A stretch of 64,000 nt of DNA, taken from the NCBI RefSeq assembly GCF_016809835.1, contig NZ_JAFBIL020000009.1, forward strand, positions 124,001-188,000, given 5' to 3'. Made by a program: the position numbers and the translations under genes. This document shows positions 9,257-18,414 of this stretch, piece after piece (positions within the stretch are counted from its first letter, which is position 1; each line of letters begins with the position of its first letter). The notes beneath the pieces were generated by a model that ran no database searches, was not told where the DNA came from, and saw only the letters and a list, made by a program, of their open reading frames with translations. The DNA comes from Massilia soli. Its GTDB lineage: Bacteria; Pseudomonadota; Gammaproteobacteria; Burkholderiales; Burkholderiaceae_D.

Positions 9257-10651
9257 TTAATGTTGTGGCGCAGCGGCTGCCGCCGGCGCATTGCTGGCTC
9301 GGGCGGCCGGGCGCGCGCCGCCAGCGCCGGTCATTGCCGCGTGCAGCGCCGAATCGGCCACCCAGTAATCGCGCTGCGCTTCGATCGCGGCGTTGACGCT
9401 CATGATCTGGTCGCGGGCGTCCGCCAGCAATTCAAACACGCCGATCAGCATGCCGTTGTAGCGCAGCAGCTGCTCATCGGAGATGCGCTTTTTCAGCGGC
9501 ACGATCTCGTCGCGGTAGTGGCGCGCCAAATCGTAGGCGGTGCGGTAGGCCAGGTAGGACTCGCGCACCTCGGAACGCGCATCCACAGCCGAGGCGGCCG
9601 CGCGGTGCACCGCCTGCATGTACAGCTGCTCGGCTTTCGACACGCGCGCCGTGCCCCAGTCGAACAGCGGGATCTGGAATTCGATCTCCCAGCCTTTCTC
9701 GCGTTCGCCGTCGGGCGTGGTGTTATGCAAATACGACAGGTCCAGCAGGTTGACGAAGCGGGTCGCGCGCGTCAGGCCAAGCGACGCGGCAAGCCCGGCC
9801 AGCTCCTTCTGCGCCATCAGCATGTCGAGGCGGTTGGCCATGGCCTGCGCTTCGGCATTCTGGATGTCGCGCGGCGCAGCCGGCAGGTCGGGCAGGCGGT
9901 CGGGCAGCTGGAACTGGGTGTTGTTGCCCCACAGTCCTATCAGGCGGGTCAGGCGTTCCCTTTCGGCCACTTTTGCCTGGCGCGCACGCGCCAGCTGCGC
10001 CACGGTGTCGGCGTAGAAGGCCTGCTCGCGCGCCTGCTGCAACTTGCTCCAGTTGCCGGCGGCAGCCATGCGCCGCGCCAGCTCGGCGCTGGCATCCGCC
10101 GAGTCCTTGACCTGCTCCATGTAGGCCGCGCTCTGCTGCGCCGCGACCGCGCTGTAGAACGCGCGCCGGGTGTCGTCGGCCACGCGCAGCAGTTCGCCGG
10201 CGGCGCGCATCTGGGCCTGCTCGAAGCGGCGCCGCTCCAGCGGCAGCGCGATCGGCATCGTCAGCAAACCCATGATCGGCAAGGTCAGGGTGCGCTCCAG
10301 CTCGATACCTTCGTGGCCCTTGATGCGGCCAAAGCTGAACACCGGGTTGGCGATGCGGCCAGCCTGCACCAGGTCGGCTTCGGCCACGCCCAGTTCGGCG
10401 TACGACGCCTGCAGGCCGCGGTTGTTGCTCAAGGCAAGCTGGACTGCGCTGTCGACTGTCAGGGGCTTTGCCAGCAGTTCGGCCAGCTGGCGTTCGGCCG
10501 CCGCGCCGGCAACCGGACGCGCGGGGACCGGCTGGGCACTGCGCGCCTGGGCCAGGGCTTGCACATCGCTATAACCGCCGTCGGCCGACAGCGAAGCGCA
10601 GCCGGACAGCAGCAGGGCGAGCGCGGAGGGAATCAAAACACGCATGCTCAT
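9257..10651 (-). CDS. TolC-family outer-membrane channel (CusC-like lipoprotein)
   Basis: A 464-residue outer-membrane efflux protein with lipobox LLSGC (lipidated Cys18), as in CusC/OprM. It is rich in long Ala/Gln/Glu heptad helices characteristic of TolC barrels, with two OEP repeats (about 60-250 and 260-450; internal SNNRGLQASYAELGVAEADL). ATG 10651 overlaps the upstream stop (ATGA), suggesting translational coupling; ATG 10645, 6 nt after AAGGA, is also possible. It is co-transcribed with a multicopper oxidase and CusF-like gene, yet no RND pump or adaptor follows. It may pair with a distant pump or export copper-loaded periplasmic proteins (inference). Confidence 0.88.
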   Translation of the reverse strand: MSMRVLIPSALALLLSGCASLSADGGYSDVQALAQARSAQPVPARPVAGAAAERQLAELLAKPLTVDSAVQLALSNNRGLQASYAELGVAEADLVQAGRIANPVFSFGRIKGHEGIELERTLTLPIMGLLTMPIALPLERRRFEQAQMRAAGELLRVADDTRRAFYSAVAAQQSAAYMEQVKDSADASAELARRMAAAGNWSKLQQAREQAFYADTVAQLARARQAKVAERERLTRLIGLWGNNTQFQLPDRLPDLPAAPRDIQNAEAQAMANRLDMLMAQKELAGLAASLGLTRATRFVNLLDLSYLHNTTPDGEREKGWEIEFQIPLFDWGTARVSKAEQLYMQAVHRAAASAVDARSEVRESYLAYRTAYDLARHYRDEIVPLKKRISDEQLLRYNGMLIGVFELLADARDQIMSVNAAIEAQRDYWVADSALHAAMTGAGGARPAARASNAPAAAAAPQH

Positions 10652-10986
10652 TCCTTGTGTTGGTGACCCTGATGCGGGTCCTTGTTCTTGGGCTCCGGGG
10701 CCGGCGCTGGCGCCGGCTTGGCGTGATGGCCATGCTTCATCGCGCCCATGTCATGCCCGGCATGTTCATCGTGGGGCTGGGCGACGCGCGCGTTACTGTC
10801 TTTCCACGCAACCGGGACCAGCTCCTTGTCGCCGCGATAGCCGGCAAACGCCGATTCATAGGCTAGCGGCGCTGCCGCCGCGGTGGCCTTCATCGGCGCC
10901 AGTTCAGGGCTGTCCTGGGCGCCTGCGGAAACCGGGGCGGCGCCGGCCATCAGGGCCAGCAAGGCAAAACGTCGTGGGATAGTCAT
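10648..10986 (-). CDS. Small secreted His-rich protein of the copper operon
   Basis: A 112-residue protein with a signal peptide (about 1-23, ending VSAGA). A conserved-looking middle (YESAFAGYRGDKELVPVAWK) is followed by a His/Met-rich tail (HDEHAGHDMGAMKHGHHAK, then HQGHQHKE) that is an obvious soft-metal-binding segment. It lies between the CzcI-like gene and the TolC-type gene, with a 4-bp overlap into the latter. The probable role is periplasmic copper binding or delivery; the protein is not recognised as a named family. Confidence 0.8.
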   Translation of the reverse strand: MTIPRRFALLALMAGAAPVSAGAQDSPELAPMKATAAAAPLAYESAFAGYRGDKELVPVAWKDSNARVAQPHDEHAGHDMGAMKHGHHAKPAPAPAPEPKNKDPHQGHQHKE

Positions 10987-11079
10987 ATCATTCTCTCGTC
11001 AATCCACATGCCGCATGCATCGCACGGGTGTGGGGAACCGAATCGACAGGCGCGGCGAGATTGTCGCCAGCCACCGCGT

Positions 11080-11457
11080 TCAGGCGACGGAGTGAGGCGG
11101 GCGCTCAAGTGCGCCATAGATACAGGCGGTGTCGTGCGCGGCGATGTAGGGAATGCGCTCGGTGCTGTGGGAATTGACCTGAGGCAGAAGCGGCAACGCT
11201 GCAACGATCGCCGCACCAACCGAACACTTGGCGCACGTGCTGCACTTGACCATGCCGCCGGCGCTGTCGTCGCCCGCGACCGCGGCGGCGTGATGCTCGC
11301 ATCCCTCGGGCATCGGCGGAGATGCGTGCGCGGCTGGCGCCGAAGCGGCTGCCGCAGGGGCGCCCATCTCGCACATCGACATCGACACCGCGGCGAATCC
11401 CTGAAGCGGGAGCGCGAGCAGCAAGAGCCAGGCGAGAATGGACTTCAGCGTTTTCAT
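11080..11457 (-). CDS. Small secreted Cys/His-containing protein, CzcI/DUF2946-like, first gene of the copper operon
   Basis: A 125-residue protein with a signal peptide (MKTLKSILAWLLLLALPLQG). After it come MSMCEM, an EGCEHHAA segment, a CSTCAKC cluster and a C terminus ending ALERPPHS. The architecture (LPLQ signal peptide, His/Cys middle, short hydrophobic stretch, ERPP-type end) matches the CzcI-like leader proteins of metal-efflux operons; two relatives are found at 46120-46479 and 59552-59911. No Shine-Dalgarno is visible before ATG 11457, and an extended -10 lies only 8 nt upstream. A regulatory or metal-sensing role, as proposed for CzcI, is inference. Confidence 0.72.
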   Translation of the reverse strand: MKTLKSILAWLLLLALPLQGFAAVSMSMCEMGAPAAAASAPAAHASPPMPEGCEHHAAAVAGDDSAGGMVKCSTCAKCSVGAAIVAALPLLPQVNSHSTERIPYIAAHDTACIYGALERPPHSVA

Positions 11458-11465
11458 GGTGGCGC

Positions 11466-11474
11466 AGTTTAGCA
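11466..11474 (-). promoter_or_regulatory. Extended -10 promoter of the minus-strand copper operon
   Basis: On the minus strand TGCTAAACT gives an extended -10 (TGn plus TAAACT) only 8 nt before ATG 11457. Transcription would begin practically at the start codon, implying a leaderless or nearly leaderless mRNA. No good -35 is visible, consistent with dependence on an activator. Confidence 0.4.
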
Positions 11475-11552
11475 CGACTCGACTTGGCCGAGTATTGCAC
11501 AGGAGCAGCAAGACCGGCCGGCAAACGCCGCGTGCCTTAGGTAAAATTCCGC

Positions 11553-11583
11553 TTGACATTACAATGATGGGAAGGTCGATCAT
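11553..11583 (+). promoter_or_regulatory. CueR-type copA promoter with 19-bp spacer
   Basis: A -35 TTGACA (11553-11558) is separated by exactly 19 bp from a weak -10 (11578-11583). Between them lies a 7-7-7 dyad, ACATTAC-N7-GGAAGGT (11556-11576). An over-long spacer with a dyad between the hexamers is the hallmark of MerR-family activation, and the GGAAGGT half-site is the classic CueR site. The regulator gene itself is the last gene of the same transcription unit (13986-14414). Confidence 0.85.
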
Positions 11584-11610
11584 GATCTCATGCTTCACAT
11601 GGAGAGCGCG

Positions 11611-13989
11611 ATGAATACAACCACCCTGAAAGAAATCGACATCCCGATCGAGGGCATGAGCTGCATGTCGTGCGCCGGCCGGGTCGAGCGTGCACTCGCC
11701 GCGTTGCCGGGCGTGCGCTCGGTGTCGGTCAACCTGGCCAGCGAATCGGCCCGGCTCAGCGCCGAGCCGGGCCTGAGCACCGCGCAGGTGGCCGACGCGG
11801 TCATGGGCGCCGGTTACCAGGTGCCCAGCGCCGATGCCACACTGACGATCAGTGGCATGACCTGCGCTTCCTGCGCGGGCCGGGTTGAAAAAGCGCTGGC
11901 GGGCGTGCCCGGCGTGCTGGAAGCGCGGGTCAACCTGGCGACCGAGCGCGCGCTGGTCCGCACGGCTGGCAATGTCGAGACCGCAGCATTGGTGCAGGCG
12001 GTGGAACGCGCCGGCTACCAGGCCGCGCCAGCGACGGCCGCGGCGCCTGGCGGGGCTGCCGCGCCGGACCTCGTTGCGCGCGACGCCTGGCAGATTGGCA
12101 TCGCTGTCGCACTGACGCTGCCGCTGGTGCTGCCGATGCTCGCCGACGTGCTTGGCATGGGCCACCTGATGCTGCCAGCCTGGGTCCAGTGGCTGCTGGC
12201 GACGCCGGTGCAGTTCTGGATCGGTGCGCGCTTCTACCGCGCGGCCTGGAAAGCGCTGCTGGCACGCACCGGCAATATGGACTTGCTGGTGGCGCTGGGC
12301 ACCTCGGCGGCGTATGGCCTGAGCGTGTTCGAGTGGCTCGGCGGCGGCGGGCACCTGTACTTTGAAGCGGCGGCGGTGGTGATCACCTTGGTTCGACTCG
12401 GCAAATGGCTGGAAGCGCGCGCCAAGCGCCAGACCACCGAGGCGATCCGCGCGCTGCAGGCGTTGCGGCCGGCTACCGCGCGGGTGCGCAAGGGCGGCGC
12501 CGAGCGCGAAGTCGAGATCGGCGCGCTGCGCATCGGCGATGAAGTGGTGATCCGGCCAGGTGAGCGCATGCCGATGGACGGCGTCATTATCGAAGGCGCC
12601 ACCCATGCCGACGAGTCGATGCTGACCGGCGAGAGCATGCCGGTCACGAAAGGCAGCGGCGACAAGGTGATCGGCGGCGCGGTCAATGGCGAAGGCCTGG
12701 TTGTCGCCCGGGCCACGGCGCTCGGCGCCGAGTCGACGCTGGCGCGCATCATCCGCGCGGTCGAGGATGCGCAAGCCGCCAAGGCGCCGGTGCAGCGGCT
12801 GGTGGACAAGGTCAGCGCGGTCTTCGTGCCGGCCGTGATCGTGGTCGCACTGGCCGCGTTCCTCGGCTGGTGGCTGTACAACGGCGACTGGAGCGCGGCG
12901 CTGCTGAACGCGGTCGCGGTGCTGGTGATCGCCTGCCCGTGCGCGCTTGGCCTGGCGACACCGACCGCGATCATGGCCGGCACCGGCGTCGCGGCGCGGC
13001 GCGGCATCCTGATCAAGGACGCCGAGGCGCTCGAGCTGCTGCATGGCGTCGATGTCGTCGCGTTCGACAAAACCGGCACGCTCACCGAAGGCAAGCCGCG
13101 TTTGACGGCGCATATCGCGGCCAATGGCGACCACGGCGAGCTGCTCGCGCTGTCGGCCGCGGTACAGCAGGGCAGCGAACACCCGCTGGCCCGCGCGGTT
13201 GGCGCTGCCGCCGCCGGACTGGCGACGGCGCCTGCCGCCGATGTGCAGGCGGTGCCGGGCTACGGCGTCAGCGCCACCGTCGGCGGCGCCAGCTACGCGC
13301 TGGGCAATGCCCGCCTGCTCGAGCGTTTCGCCGTCTCGACTGGCGCGCTGGCCGACGCCGCGCGGCGCCATGAAGACGCCGGCGAGACGGTATCGTGGCT
13401 GGCGCAAACCGCGCCGCAGCCAAAATTGATCGGCATGCTGGCCTTTGGCGACGCGCTCAAGGCGGAAAGCGCGCAGGCGGTGCAGGCGCTGAAAGCGGCG
13501 GGCATCCGCACCGTGATGCTGACCGGGGACAACCAGGGCAGCGCCAGCCATGTCGCAGCGCAGCTTGGCATCGACGAAGTCCATGCGCAGGTGCTCCCGG
13601 AAGGCAAGGCCGGCATTGTCGCGCAGCTGAAGGCGCAGGGCGGGCGGGTGGCGATGGTCGGAGATGGCATCAACGATGCGCCGGCGCTGGCGGCGGCGGA
13701 CATCGGGATCGCGATGGGCGGCGGCACCGATGTGGCGATGCACACGGCCGGGGTCACGCTGATGCGCGGCGACCCGCGCCTGCTGGCCGACGCCATCGAT
13801 ATCTCGCGACGCACCTACGCGAAGATTCGCCAGAACCTGTTCTGGGCCTTCATCTTCAACGCCGTTGGCGTTCCGCTGGCCGCGTTCGGCCTGCTCAACC
13901 CGATGATCGCGGGTGCGGCGATGGCATTTTCGAGCGTGACGGTGGTTAGCAACGCGCTGCTGCTGCGGCGCTGGAAGGGGGCGGCATGA
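11611..13989 (+). CDS. copA: Cu(I)-translocating P1B-1-type ATPase
   Basis: A 792-residue inner-membrane ATPase exporting cytosolic Cu(I). There are two N-terminal HMA domains with GMSCMSC (Cys18/Cys21) and GMTCASC (near 84-87). The transmembrane CPC motif (near 441-443, [13 protein letters not shown]) marks a monovalent-copper pump. The phosphorylation site DKTGT is near 486 and the hinge [10 protein letters not shown] near 684. ATG 11611 is chosen because GGAG lies 6 nt upstream; in-frame ATGs at 11590 and 11599 have no ribosome site. The gene is driven by the CueR-type promoter just upstream and overlaps cueR by 4 bp. Length and motifs are normal for the family. Confidence 0.97.
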   Translation: MNTTTLKEIDIPIEGMSCMSCAGRVERALAALPGVRSVSVNLASESARLSAEPGLSTAQVADAVMGAGYQVPSADATLTISGMTCASCAGRVEKALAGVPGVLEARVNLATERALVRTAGNVETAALVQAVERAGYQAAPATAAAPGGAAAPDLVARDAWQIGIAVALTLPLVLPMLADVLGMGHLMLPAWVQWLLATPVQFWIGARFYRAAWKALLARTGNMDLLVALGTSAAYGLSVFEWLGGGGHLYFEAAAVVITLVRLGKWLEARAKRQTTEAIRALQALRPATARVRKGGAEREVEIGALRIGDEVVIRPGERMPMDGVIIEGATHADESMLTGESMPVTKGSGDKVIGGAVNGEGLVVARATALGAESTLARIIRAVEDAQAAKAPVQRLVDKVSAVFVPAVIVVALAAFLGWWLYNGDWSAALLNAVAVLVIACPCALGLATPTAIMAGTGVAARRGILIKDAEALELLHGVDVVAFDKTGTLTEGKPRLTAHIAANGDHGELLALSAAVQQGSEHPLARAVGAAAAGLATAPAADVQAVPGYGVSATVGGASYALGNARLLERFAVSTGALADAARRHEDAGETVSWLAQTAPQPKLIGMLAFGDALKAESAQAVQALKAAGIRTVMLTGDNQGSASHVAAQLGIDEVHAQVLPEGKAGIVAQLKAQGGRVAMVGDGINDAPALAAADIGIAMGGGTDVAMHTAGVTLMRGDPRLLADAIDISRRTYAKIRQNLFWAFIFNAVGVPLAAFGLLNPMIAGAAMAFSSVTVVSNALLLRRWKGAA

Positions 13990-14414
13990 ATATTGGCGAA
14001 GCGGCCAAAGCCTCCGGGGTATCGGCCAAGATGATCCGCCACTACGAGGCGATCGGGCTCACTGGCGAAGCCAGGCGCGCCGAATCGGGCTACCGCGTGT
14101 ATTCGCTGCGCGAGGTGCAGATGCTGCAGTTTATCCACCGCGGGCGTGAGCTGGGCTTCTCGCTGGAGCGGATCCGCGCGCTGCTGGCGCTATGGCAGGA
14201 CAGGCAGCGCGCCAGCCAGGATGTGCGGGCGCTGGCCCAGGAGCATATCGCAGAGCTGGACCGCAAGATCGCCGAGATGCAGGCGATGCGGCGCACGCTC
14301 GAAACGCTGGCCAGCGCCTGCCACGGCGACGACCGGCCCGATTGCCCGATCCTCGACGACCTCGCCGCTGCGCGCGGGCTGTCGCCGGCGGCGACCACCG
14401 GCGGTTCTGGCTAA
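13986..14414 (+). CDS. cueR: Cu(I)-responsive MerR-family regulator CueR
   Basis: A 142-residue MerR-type activator. The N-terminal winged helix ([19 protein letters not shown]) binds DNA, a long dimerisation helix follows, and the C-terminal metal loop has two Cys spaced as in CueR ([13 protein letters not shown], Cys-x7-Cys). A loop with two Cys and no further ligands is typical of Cu/Ag/Au sensing rather than Zn or Hg. It overlaps copA by 4 bp (ATGA), so pump and sensor are co-translated and autoregulated from the dyad at 11556-11576. The C-terminal end touches the convergent ybdK gene. Confidence 0.94.
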   Translation: MNIGEAAKASGVSAKMIRHYEAIGLTGEARRAESGYRVYSLREVQMLQFIHRGRELGFSLERIRALLALWQDRQRASQDVRALAQEHIAELDRKIAEMQAMRRTLETLASACHGDDRPDCPILDDLAAARGLSPAATTGGSG

Positions 14415-15628
14415 GGCTTTGCCTTTGTGATCCGTTCATCCGGCAAGTCGAACATTTCGCTGGCCACGCGGGCGATGTCGTTGACACCCGAGCCGGCATC
14501 CATGTGCGCGGTCAGCCAGCGGGCCTGGCCGCCCTTGGCCATCAGCTCGCGGATCACCTCGCATGCGGTGGCGAACCCGGGGTCGAGCGACACGGCGGAC
14601 AAGCGCTGAAGATCGTTTTCGACCACCTGGGAGACCGGCAGGCGCGCGCCGTCTTCCGGATCGATCCAGATCGCGCCGACGCCATCCTTGGCGGCGTTGA
14701 AGCGATTCCACGCATACAGCTCGCGGCTGCTGTCCGACGGCCATGTGCCCGGCCGGCCATGCGCCTCGATGCACAGTTCGCGCGCATAGCTTGCCATCGC
14801 GGCCGCGTAGGCGGGGCGCAGCGGCGTGTCGAGCACGCGCAGCTCGACCGTGCCGTATTCCGGCTTGGGACGCACATCCCAGTAAAAGTCCTTGATCGAG
14901 CCGACGATGCCGTGGCCCGCGAGACGGTCGAAGTACTCTTCGAAACCATCCCAGCTGCGGATCTCGGCCGGCATCGTGCCGCTCATCGGAAACGCCCCGA
15001 CCACATTGCTGCGCGCGCTGCAAAAGCCCGAGTCCTCGCCCTGCCAGCACGGCGAGTTGGCCGACAGCGCGATAAACAGCGGCGCGCGCTGGGTCAGCCA
15101 GGCGGCGATGCGGATCGCTTCGTCGCCATCCGGCACGCCGATGTGCACGTGCATGCCGAACACGGTAAACAGCTTGGCCAGGTAGCCGAACTTCTTGGCC
15201 GACGCCCGGTAGCGCTCCTTCGGATAGATGCGCTGTTCGGCCCATTTCTGGAACGGGTGCGCGCCGCCGCCCGAAATGGCCGCGCCCACCTGGAAGGCTG
15301 CGCTGCGCACGGCCTCGCGGATTTCCTCCACCTGGGTCGCGGCCTGGTCGTAGCCATCGAGGATCGAGGTCGCCACTTCCAGCATCGAGGTCGTGATCTC
15401 GGGAGTCGCGACCCATTCCTTCTTGCGCTTGTCGAGAATGCGCAGGATGTCCGGCGCGGCCGGCAGCAGGTCGTAGGTCAGGCGATCGAGCACCATCAGC
15501 TCAAGCTCGATTCCCATCGATCCCATGCGCGAGTTGGCGAACGGCGGCAGGAAAGCCGGGCCGGTACCGGAGACCGCGCGTGCCTGGGCCTCTTCGAGCG
15601 AGATGAATTGTTCGGCCTTGTCGGTCAT
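14411..15628 (-). CDS. ybdK: YbdK-type carboxylate-amine ligase (glutamate-cysteine ligase family 2)
   Basis: A 405-residue cytosolic ATP-dependent ligase of the GCS2/YbdK family; E. coli YbdK has weak gamma-glutamylcysteine ligase activity. Family motifs visible are MGIELELMVLD near the N terminus (metal/ATP carboxylates), FTVFGMHVHIGVPD, ALSANSPCWQGEDSGFCSAR and YGTVELRVLDTPL. It is slightly longer than YbdK (about 372). It is the last gene of a four-gene minus-strand operon and directly abuts the antiporter gene (stop at 15629), which suggests a link between a thiol or gamma-glutamyl product and the antiporter. Its 3' end overlaps the convergent cueR by 4 bp. Confidence 0.9.
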   Translation of the reverse strand: MTDKAEQFISLEEAQARAVSGTGPAFLPPFANSRMGSMGIELELMVLDRLTYDLLPAAPDILRILDKRKKEWVATPEITTSMLEVATSILDGYDQAATQVEEIREAVRSAAFQVGAAISGGGAHPFQKWAEQRIYPKERYRASAKKFGYLAKLFTVFGMHVHIGVPDGDEAIRIAAWLTQRAPLFIALSANSPCWQGEDSGFCSARSNVVGAFPMSGTMPAEIRSWDGFEEYFDRLAGHGIVGSIKDFYWDVRPKPEYGTVELRVLDTPLRPAYAAAMASYARELCIEAHGRPGTWPSDSSRELYAWNRFNAAKDGVGAIWIDPEDGARLPVSQVVENDLQRLSAVSLDPGFATACEVIRELMAKGGQARWLTAHMDAGSGVNDIARVASEMFDLPDERITKAKP

Positions 15629-16834
15629 TTAGACTTTCTCCTCGTGGGTTTCGCCAGCGATCTTCAGTCCCCACCAGGTGAGGGCAGGGGCGATCAGGAC
15701 ATTCAGTGCCAGCAGCGACGCGATCACCTGCGCGCCCGTGGGCCCGAGGCCGGTGTAGATGCCAAGCGAGTTATCGACCATCAGCGTGCCGAAGCTCACC
15801 AGCGAGCACATCGACACCGCCATCGCATTCTTCTTGCGCGAACTCCACGCGGTGCTGCCGACGAACGCGAGGCGGGTGACCAGGATGCGCAGGGCGAACA
15901 CCAGCAGCGCGATCCCCAGCACCGCGGGGTTCATCAACTGCTGTACTTCGACCAGCGCCGCCGACATCATGAACAGCAGCGCGTAGCCGATGTCCTGGCC
16001 GGTCTTGAGTTCGGCCTGGAAGACATTGTCGCGCTTCTCGGCGTTGCGCAGCATCAGGCCCATCAGCAGCAAGGACAGCAGCGCGCTGGAGGCGGTCACC
16101 GAACACAGTCCGAGGTCCATCAGCAGCGCGGCGAGCAGCATGCCCGGCCGCTGGCGTGCCGGCGCGCGGGTGACGCGGGTGGCAAGCGCGTACAGGCCGT
16201 AGCAGACGCCGGCGATCAGGGCGCCCAGCGCCAGCTTGGTCAGTTGCCCGCCAAGCTCGGCGCCGAAGCCGTTCGACACCGGGTCCTGCATCTTGATCCA
16301 GGCCAGCGCCGGGCCAAGTGCGAGCAGCGCGATCACATTGCCGATGCCGACCATGTTGGCGCCGGCAAAGGTGGCCACGCCGCTGGCGTTGGAGTCCGCC
16401 GCCATCGATGCGAAGATGATCGGGCTCGCCGCGATCAGCACCACCGAGATGAAGGCGGCGTCGCCGCCGGGCAGGCCGAAGGCCAGCAGGCAAATGAAGC
16501 TGACGGTCCCGCGCAGCACGCTCGCGAGCACCAGGCTCAGCCCTTCGCGGCCGCTGCGCCACAGCCATTGCAGGTCCATCTTGCGGCCGACTTCAAACAG
16601 CACCAGCGCGGTGGCGGCGTTGAACAGTTCCTGGAACTGCGACAGCAGCGGCGCATCGACCAGCCCGAGTCCACTGACGCCGACCAGCAGGCCGGCGATG
16701 ACGGCGCCGTACAGTTTGGGGAGGCCGCGCGAGGCCAGCCCGAGGCCAAGCAGCTGCGCCAGCAGCAGGCCGGCGCCGATGATCGCCAGCGGCGAGAACA
16801 GCCACGGCGCGATCGCGAAGATCTTATCGCTCAT
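15629..16834 (-). CDS. Kef-type cation:proton antiporter without RCK domain
   Basis: A 401-residue inner-membrane protein of the CPA2 Na+/H+-K+/H+ exchanger family, with about 11-12 hydrophobic segments. Recognisable parts are FNAATALVLFEVGRKMDL (TM3-like), LPGGDAAFISVVLIAASPII and SMCSLVSFGTLMVDNSLGIYTGLG. Unlike KefB/KefC it ends after the membrane domain, with no nucleotide- or glutathione-binding RCK/KTN region. ATG 16834 follows GGAG at 8 nt; a longer frame begins at 16858. It overlaps the upstream secreted-protein gene by 11 bp. K+ or Na+ specificity cannot be read from the sequence. Confidence 0.85.
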   Translation of the reverse strand: MSDKIFAIAPWLFSPLAIIGAGLLLAQLLGLGLASRGLPKLYGAVIAGLLVGVSGLGLVDAPLLSQFQELFNAATALVLFEVGRKMDLQWLWRSGREGLSLVLASVLRGTVSFICLLAFGLPGGDAAFISVVLIAASPIIFASMAADSNASGVATFAGANMVGIGNVIALLALGPALAWIKMQDPVSNGFGAELGGQLTKLALGALIAGVCYGLYALATRVTRAPARQRPGMLLAALLMDLGLCSVTASSALLSLLLMGLMLRNAEKRDNVFQAELKTGQDIGYALLFMMSAALVEVQQLMNPAVLGIALLVFALRILVTRLAFVGSTAWSSRKKNAMAVSMCSLVSFGTLMVDNSLGIYTGLGPTGAQVIASLLALNVLIAPALTWWGLKIAGETHEEKV

Positions 16835-17909
16835 AGTCTGCACTCCAGATGTCGGCAACGCCGGTCATTTCATGTTCGATGGCGCGCAGCGCGCCGCTGC
16901 TGGCCGCCAGCCCGGATGGCGTGTCGTAGCGAGCCGGCAGCGGCGTACTGAACTGCGCGCGCACCGGCGGATCGTCCGATTTCTGCGGGATCCACAGCTG
17001 CCCGGTGACGCTGGTGCGTTCGGTCCAGATGGCGGCGTATTTCGCGCCCGAGCGCGGCGCCGAGGCCGGCGCGTCGAGCAGCCGGAACGGCATCAGGAAG
17101 GTGGCCCCGGGGTGGCGCCGCGCCAGCTGGATCTGCATGGCGGCGCGCTGCTCGAGGCGCGCATCCTCGCGCGCATGCGGCAGCGGCAGCGGCGCGCTCG
17201 ACGCCGTCATCGGCGTCATGCGCAGGCACCGGCCGTCGCTGTTCCAGCGCCAGCTGTCGCCGGCAATCTCGCCGGCCCGGCCGTTGAGGTTTTTCTCCCA
17301 CGCGTTGCGCAGCGGGGTCGCCGGGCTGGGCGCGCCGACGCGCCCCTTGGCGGCGGCTTGCGCGATCAGTGTCCAGCGGCCTTGCTGCCACCTGCGGGTG
17401 GCGGCGCGCGGCGAGGGCGACCAGGTCCATTCGGTGGCGGTCCAGACGCCAGGTTCGCGCATTTCGACGATGGCGAGGCGCTTGATGTCGCCGTCGCCGG
17501 CGCCGCTGACAAAGTGCGACTTCCAGGCGCTGTGCCAGGCCGCCCCGGGCGCTGCAGGGGCAACGCCAATGCGCGGACGCTGCCATGCCAGCCAGTTGGC
17601 AGGCGGCGCGACGCAGGCGTCCGCGACGGCGCTGGCGTGCCAGCGGCGCATCTGCAGGCGGCCCTGCCATACGCATTGGGCCGGCGCTTCCTTCCACCCG
17701 GCCGGGCCGGCCACGGTGTCGCTATCGGGCGCGCAGGCGCGCGGACGATGCTGGGCCAGCTTGGCGAAATCGACCGCGTCGGCTTGCGGCTTCTTGCGCG
17801 CCTTGGCAGGCGCGGCAAGGGACGGCAGCGCCAGCGCCATGGTTGCGGCGATCAGGACTGCCTGGGCGGTGGCAAATGCCCGGCGTGACATGGGGAGGCT
17901 GGTCGCCAT
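16824..17909 (-). CDS. Secreted protein of unknown function
   Basis: A 361-residue protein with an N-terminal SRRAFATAQ followed by a hydrophobic stretch ending LPSLAAPA (Sec or possibly Tat signal). The mature part is rich in Trp and Arg (WHSAWKSHFV, TATEWTWSPS, SWRWNSDGRCLRM, QLWIPQKSDD) with no recognised catalytic motif. It resembles no family I can name. ATG 17909 shares its first base with the upstream TGA (TGATG). It sits in the middle of an operon with a winged-helix protein and an antiporter and overlaps the latter, which argues that it works with them in the periplasm. Confidence 0.75.
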   Translation of the reverse strand: MATSLPMSRRAFATAQAVLIAATMALALPSLAAPAKARKKPQADAVDFAKLAQHRPRACAPDSDTVAGPAGWKEAPAQCVWQGRLQMRRWHASAVADACVAPPANWLAWQRPRIGVAPAAPGAAWHSAWKSHFVSGAGDGDIKRLAIVEMREPGVWTATEWTWSPSPRAATRRWQQGRWTLIAQAAAKGRVGAPSPATPLRNAWEKNLNGRAGEIAGDSWRWNSDGRCLRMTPMTASSAPLPLPHAREDARLEQRAAMQIQLARRHPGATFLMPFRLLDAPASAPRSGAKYAAIWTERTSVTGQLWIPQKSDDPPVRAQFSTPLPARYDTPSGLAASSGALRAIEHEMTGVADIWSADYER

Positions 17910-18367
17910 CAAGGGTTCTCCGGTGGTTTTCGGAACACAAAAGCGTCGGCAAACTGGCGCGCTTTGCTGTTCGTCGTCGAATGGATCAGGTTGCTAACCC
18001 CGATCAGGTTGCGCGAGTAAATATCCGCCAGCGCGTCGATCATTGAACGCATGTGTTCGGTCTGGGGAGCATAGCAGAATCTGCGTTCCTCACCGGCACC
18101 AACGGTGGCGACGCCGGCGGCATACAGCTGGTCAAGCAGGGTTTGGGCAGCTTTTTCATTCAGGTAGAGGCGGCGGGCCACCTGTTCGGCATCCCACGCC
18201 AGCAGGGGGTCGGCGCGCAGCAGCAAGATCGCTTCGAGGTAGGGGACGGAGGGGATAGCGAGCACGACAAAACGCTGCATTTCTTCACTGATGTGGGGCG
18301 GCCCGGTCACGCTCATCGATACCGCGCCGGCGTGCTCGGGCGGCGCGTTCGCGCTCGCCGCGCGCAC
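17909..18367 (-). CDS. Winged-helix (MarR-like) protein, first gene of the antiporter operon
   Basis: About 152 residues from GTG 18367 (an ATG at 18316 is an alternative; neither has a good ribosome site). The central part (VPYLEAILLLRADPLLAWDAEQVARRLYLNEKAAQTLLDQLYAAGVATV) reads like a winged helix-turn-helix with a recognition-helix segment near NEKAAQTLL. The C terminus (HMRSMIDALADIYSRNLIGV) is helical and could dimerise. It shares one base with the next gene. A 16-bp palindrome overlaps its promoter (18420-18435), so autoregulation is plausible. DNA binding is inferred from fold-like features only. Confidence 0.7.
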   Translation of the reverse strand: MRAASANAPPEHAGAVSMSVTGPPHISEEMQRFVVLAIPSVPYLEAILLLRADPLLAWDAEQVARRLYLNEKAAQTLLDQLYAAGVATVGAGEERRFCYAPQTEHMRSMIDALADIYSRNLIGVSNLIHSTTNSKARQFADAFVFRKPPENP

Positions 18368-18414
18368 GCCTTGCCTGGAGGACCAACCGAATAGTGAAAG
18401 AAAATCATCGCCGC

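Noticed and set aside
11458-13743. Very long open frame on the minus strand opposite copA
   Set aside because: Consequence of high GC and biased codon use; product is low-complexity (Arg/Gln/His/Ala) without family motifs, while copA on the plus strand is unambiguous.
14192-16951. About 900-codon open frame on the plus strand across ybdK and the antiporter gene
   Set aside because: Same shadow effect; ybdK and the antiporter have clear family motifs on the minus strand.
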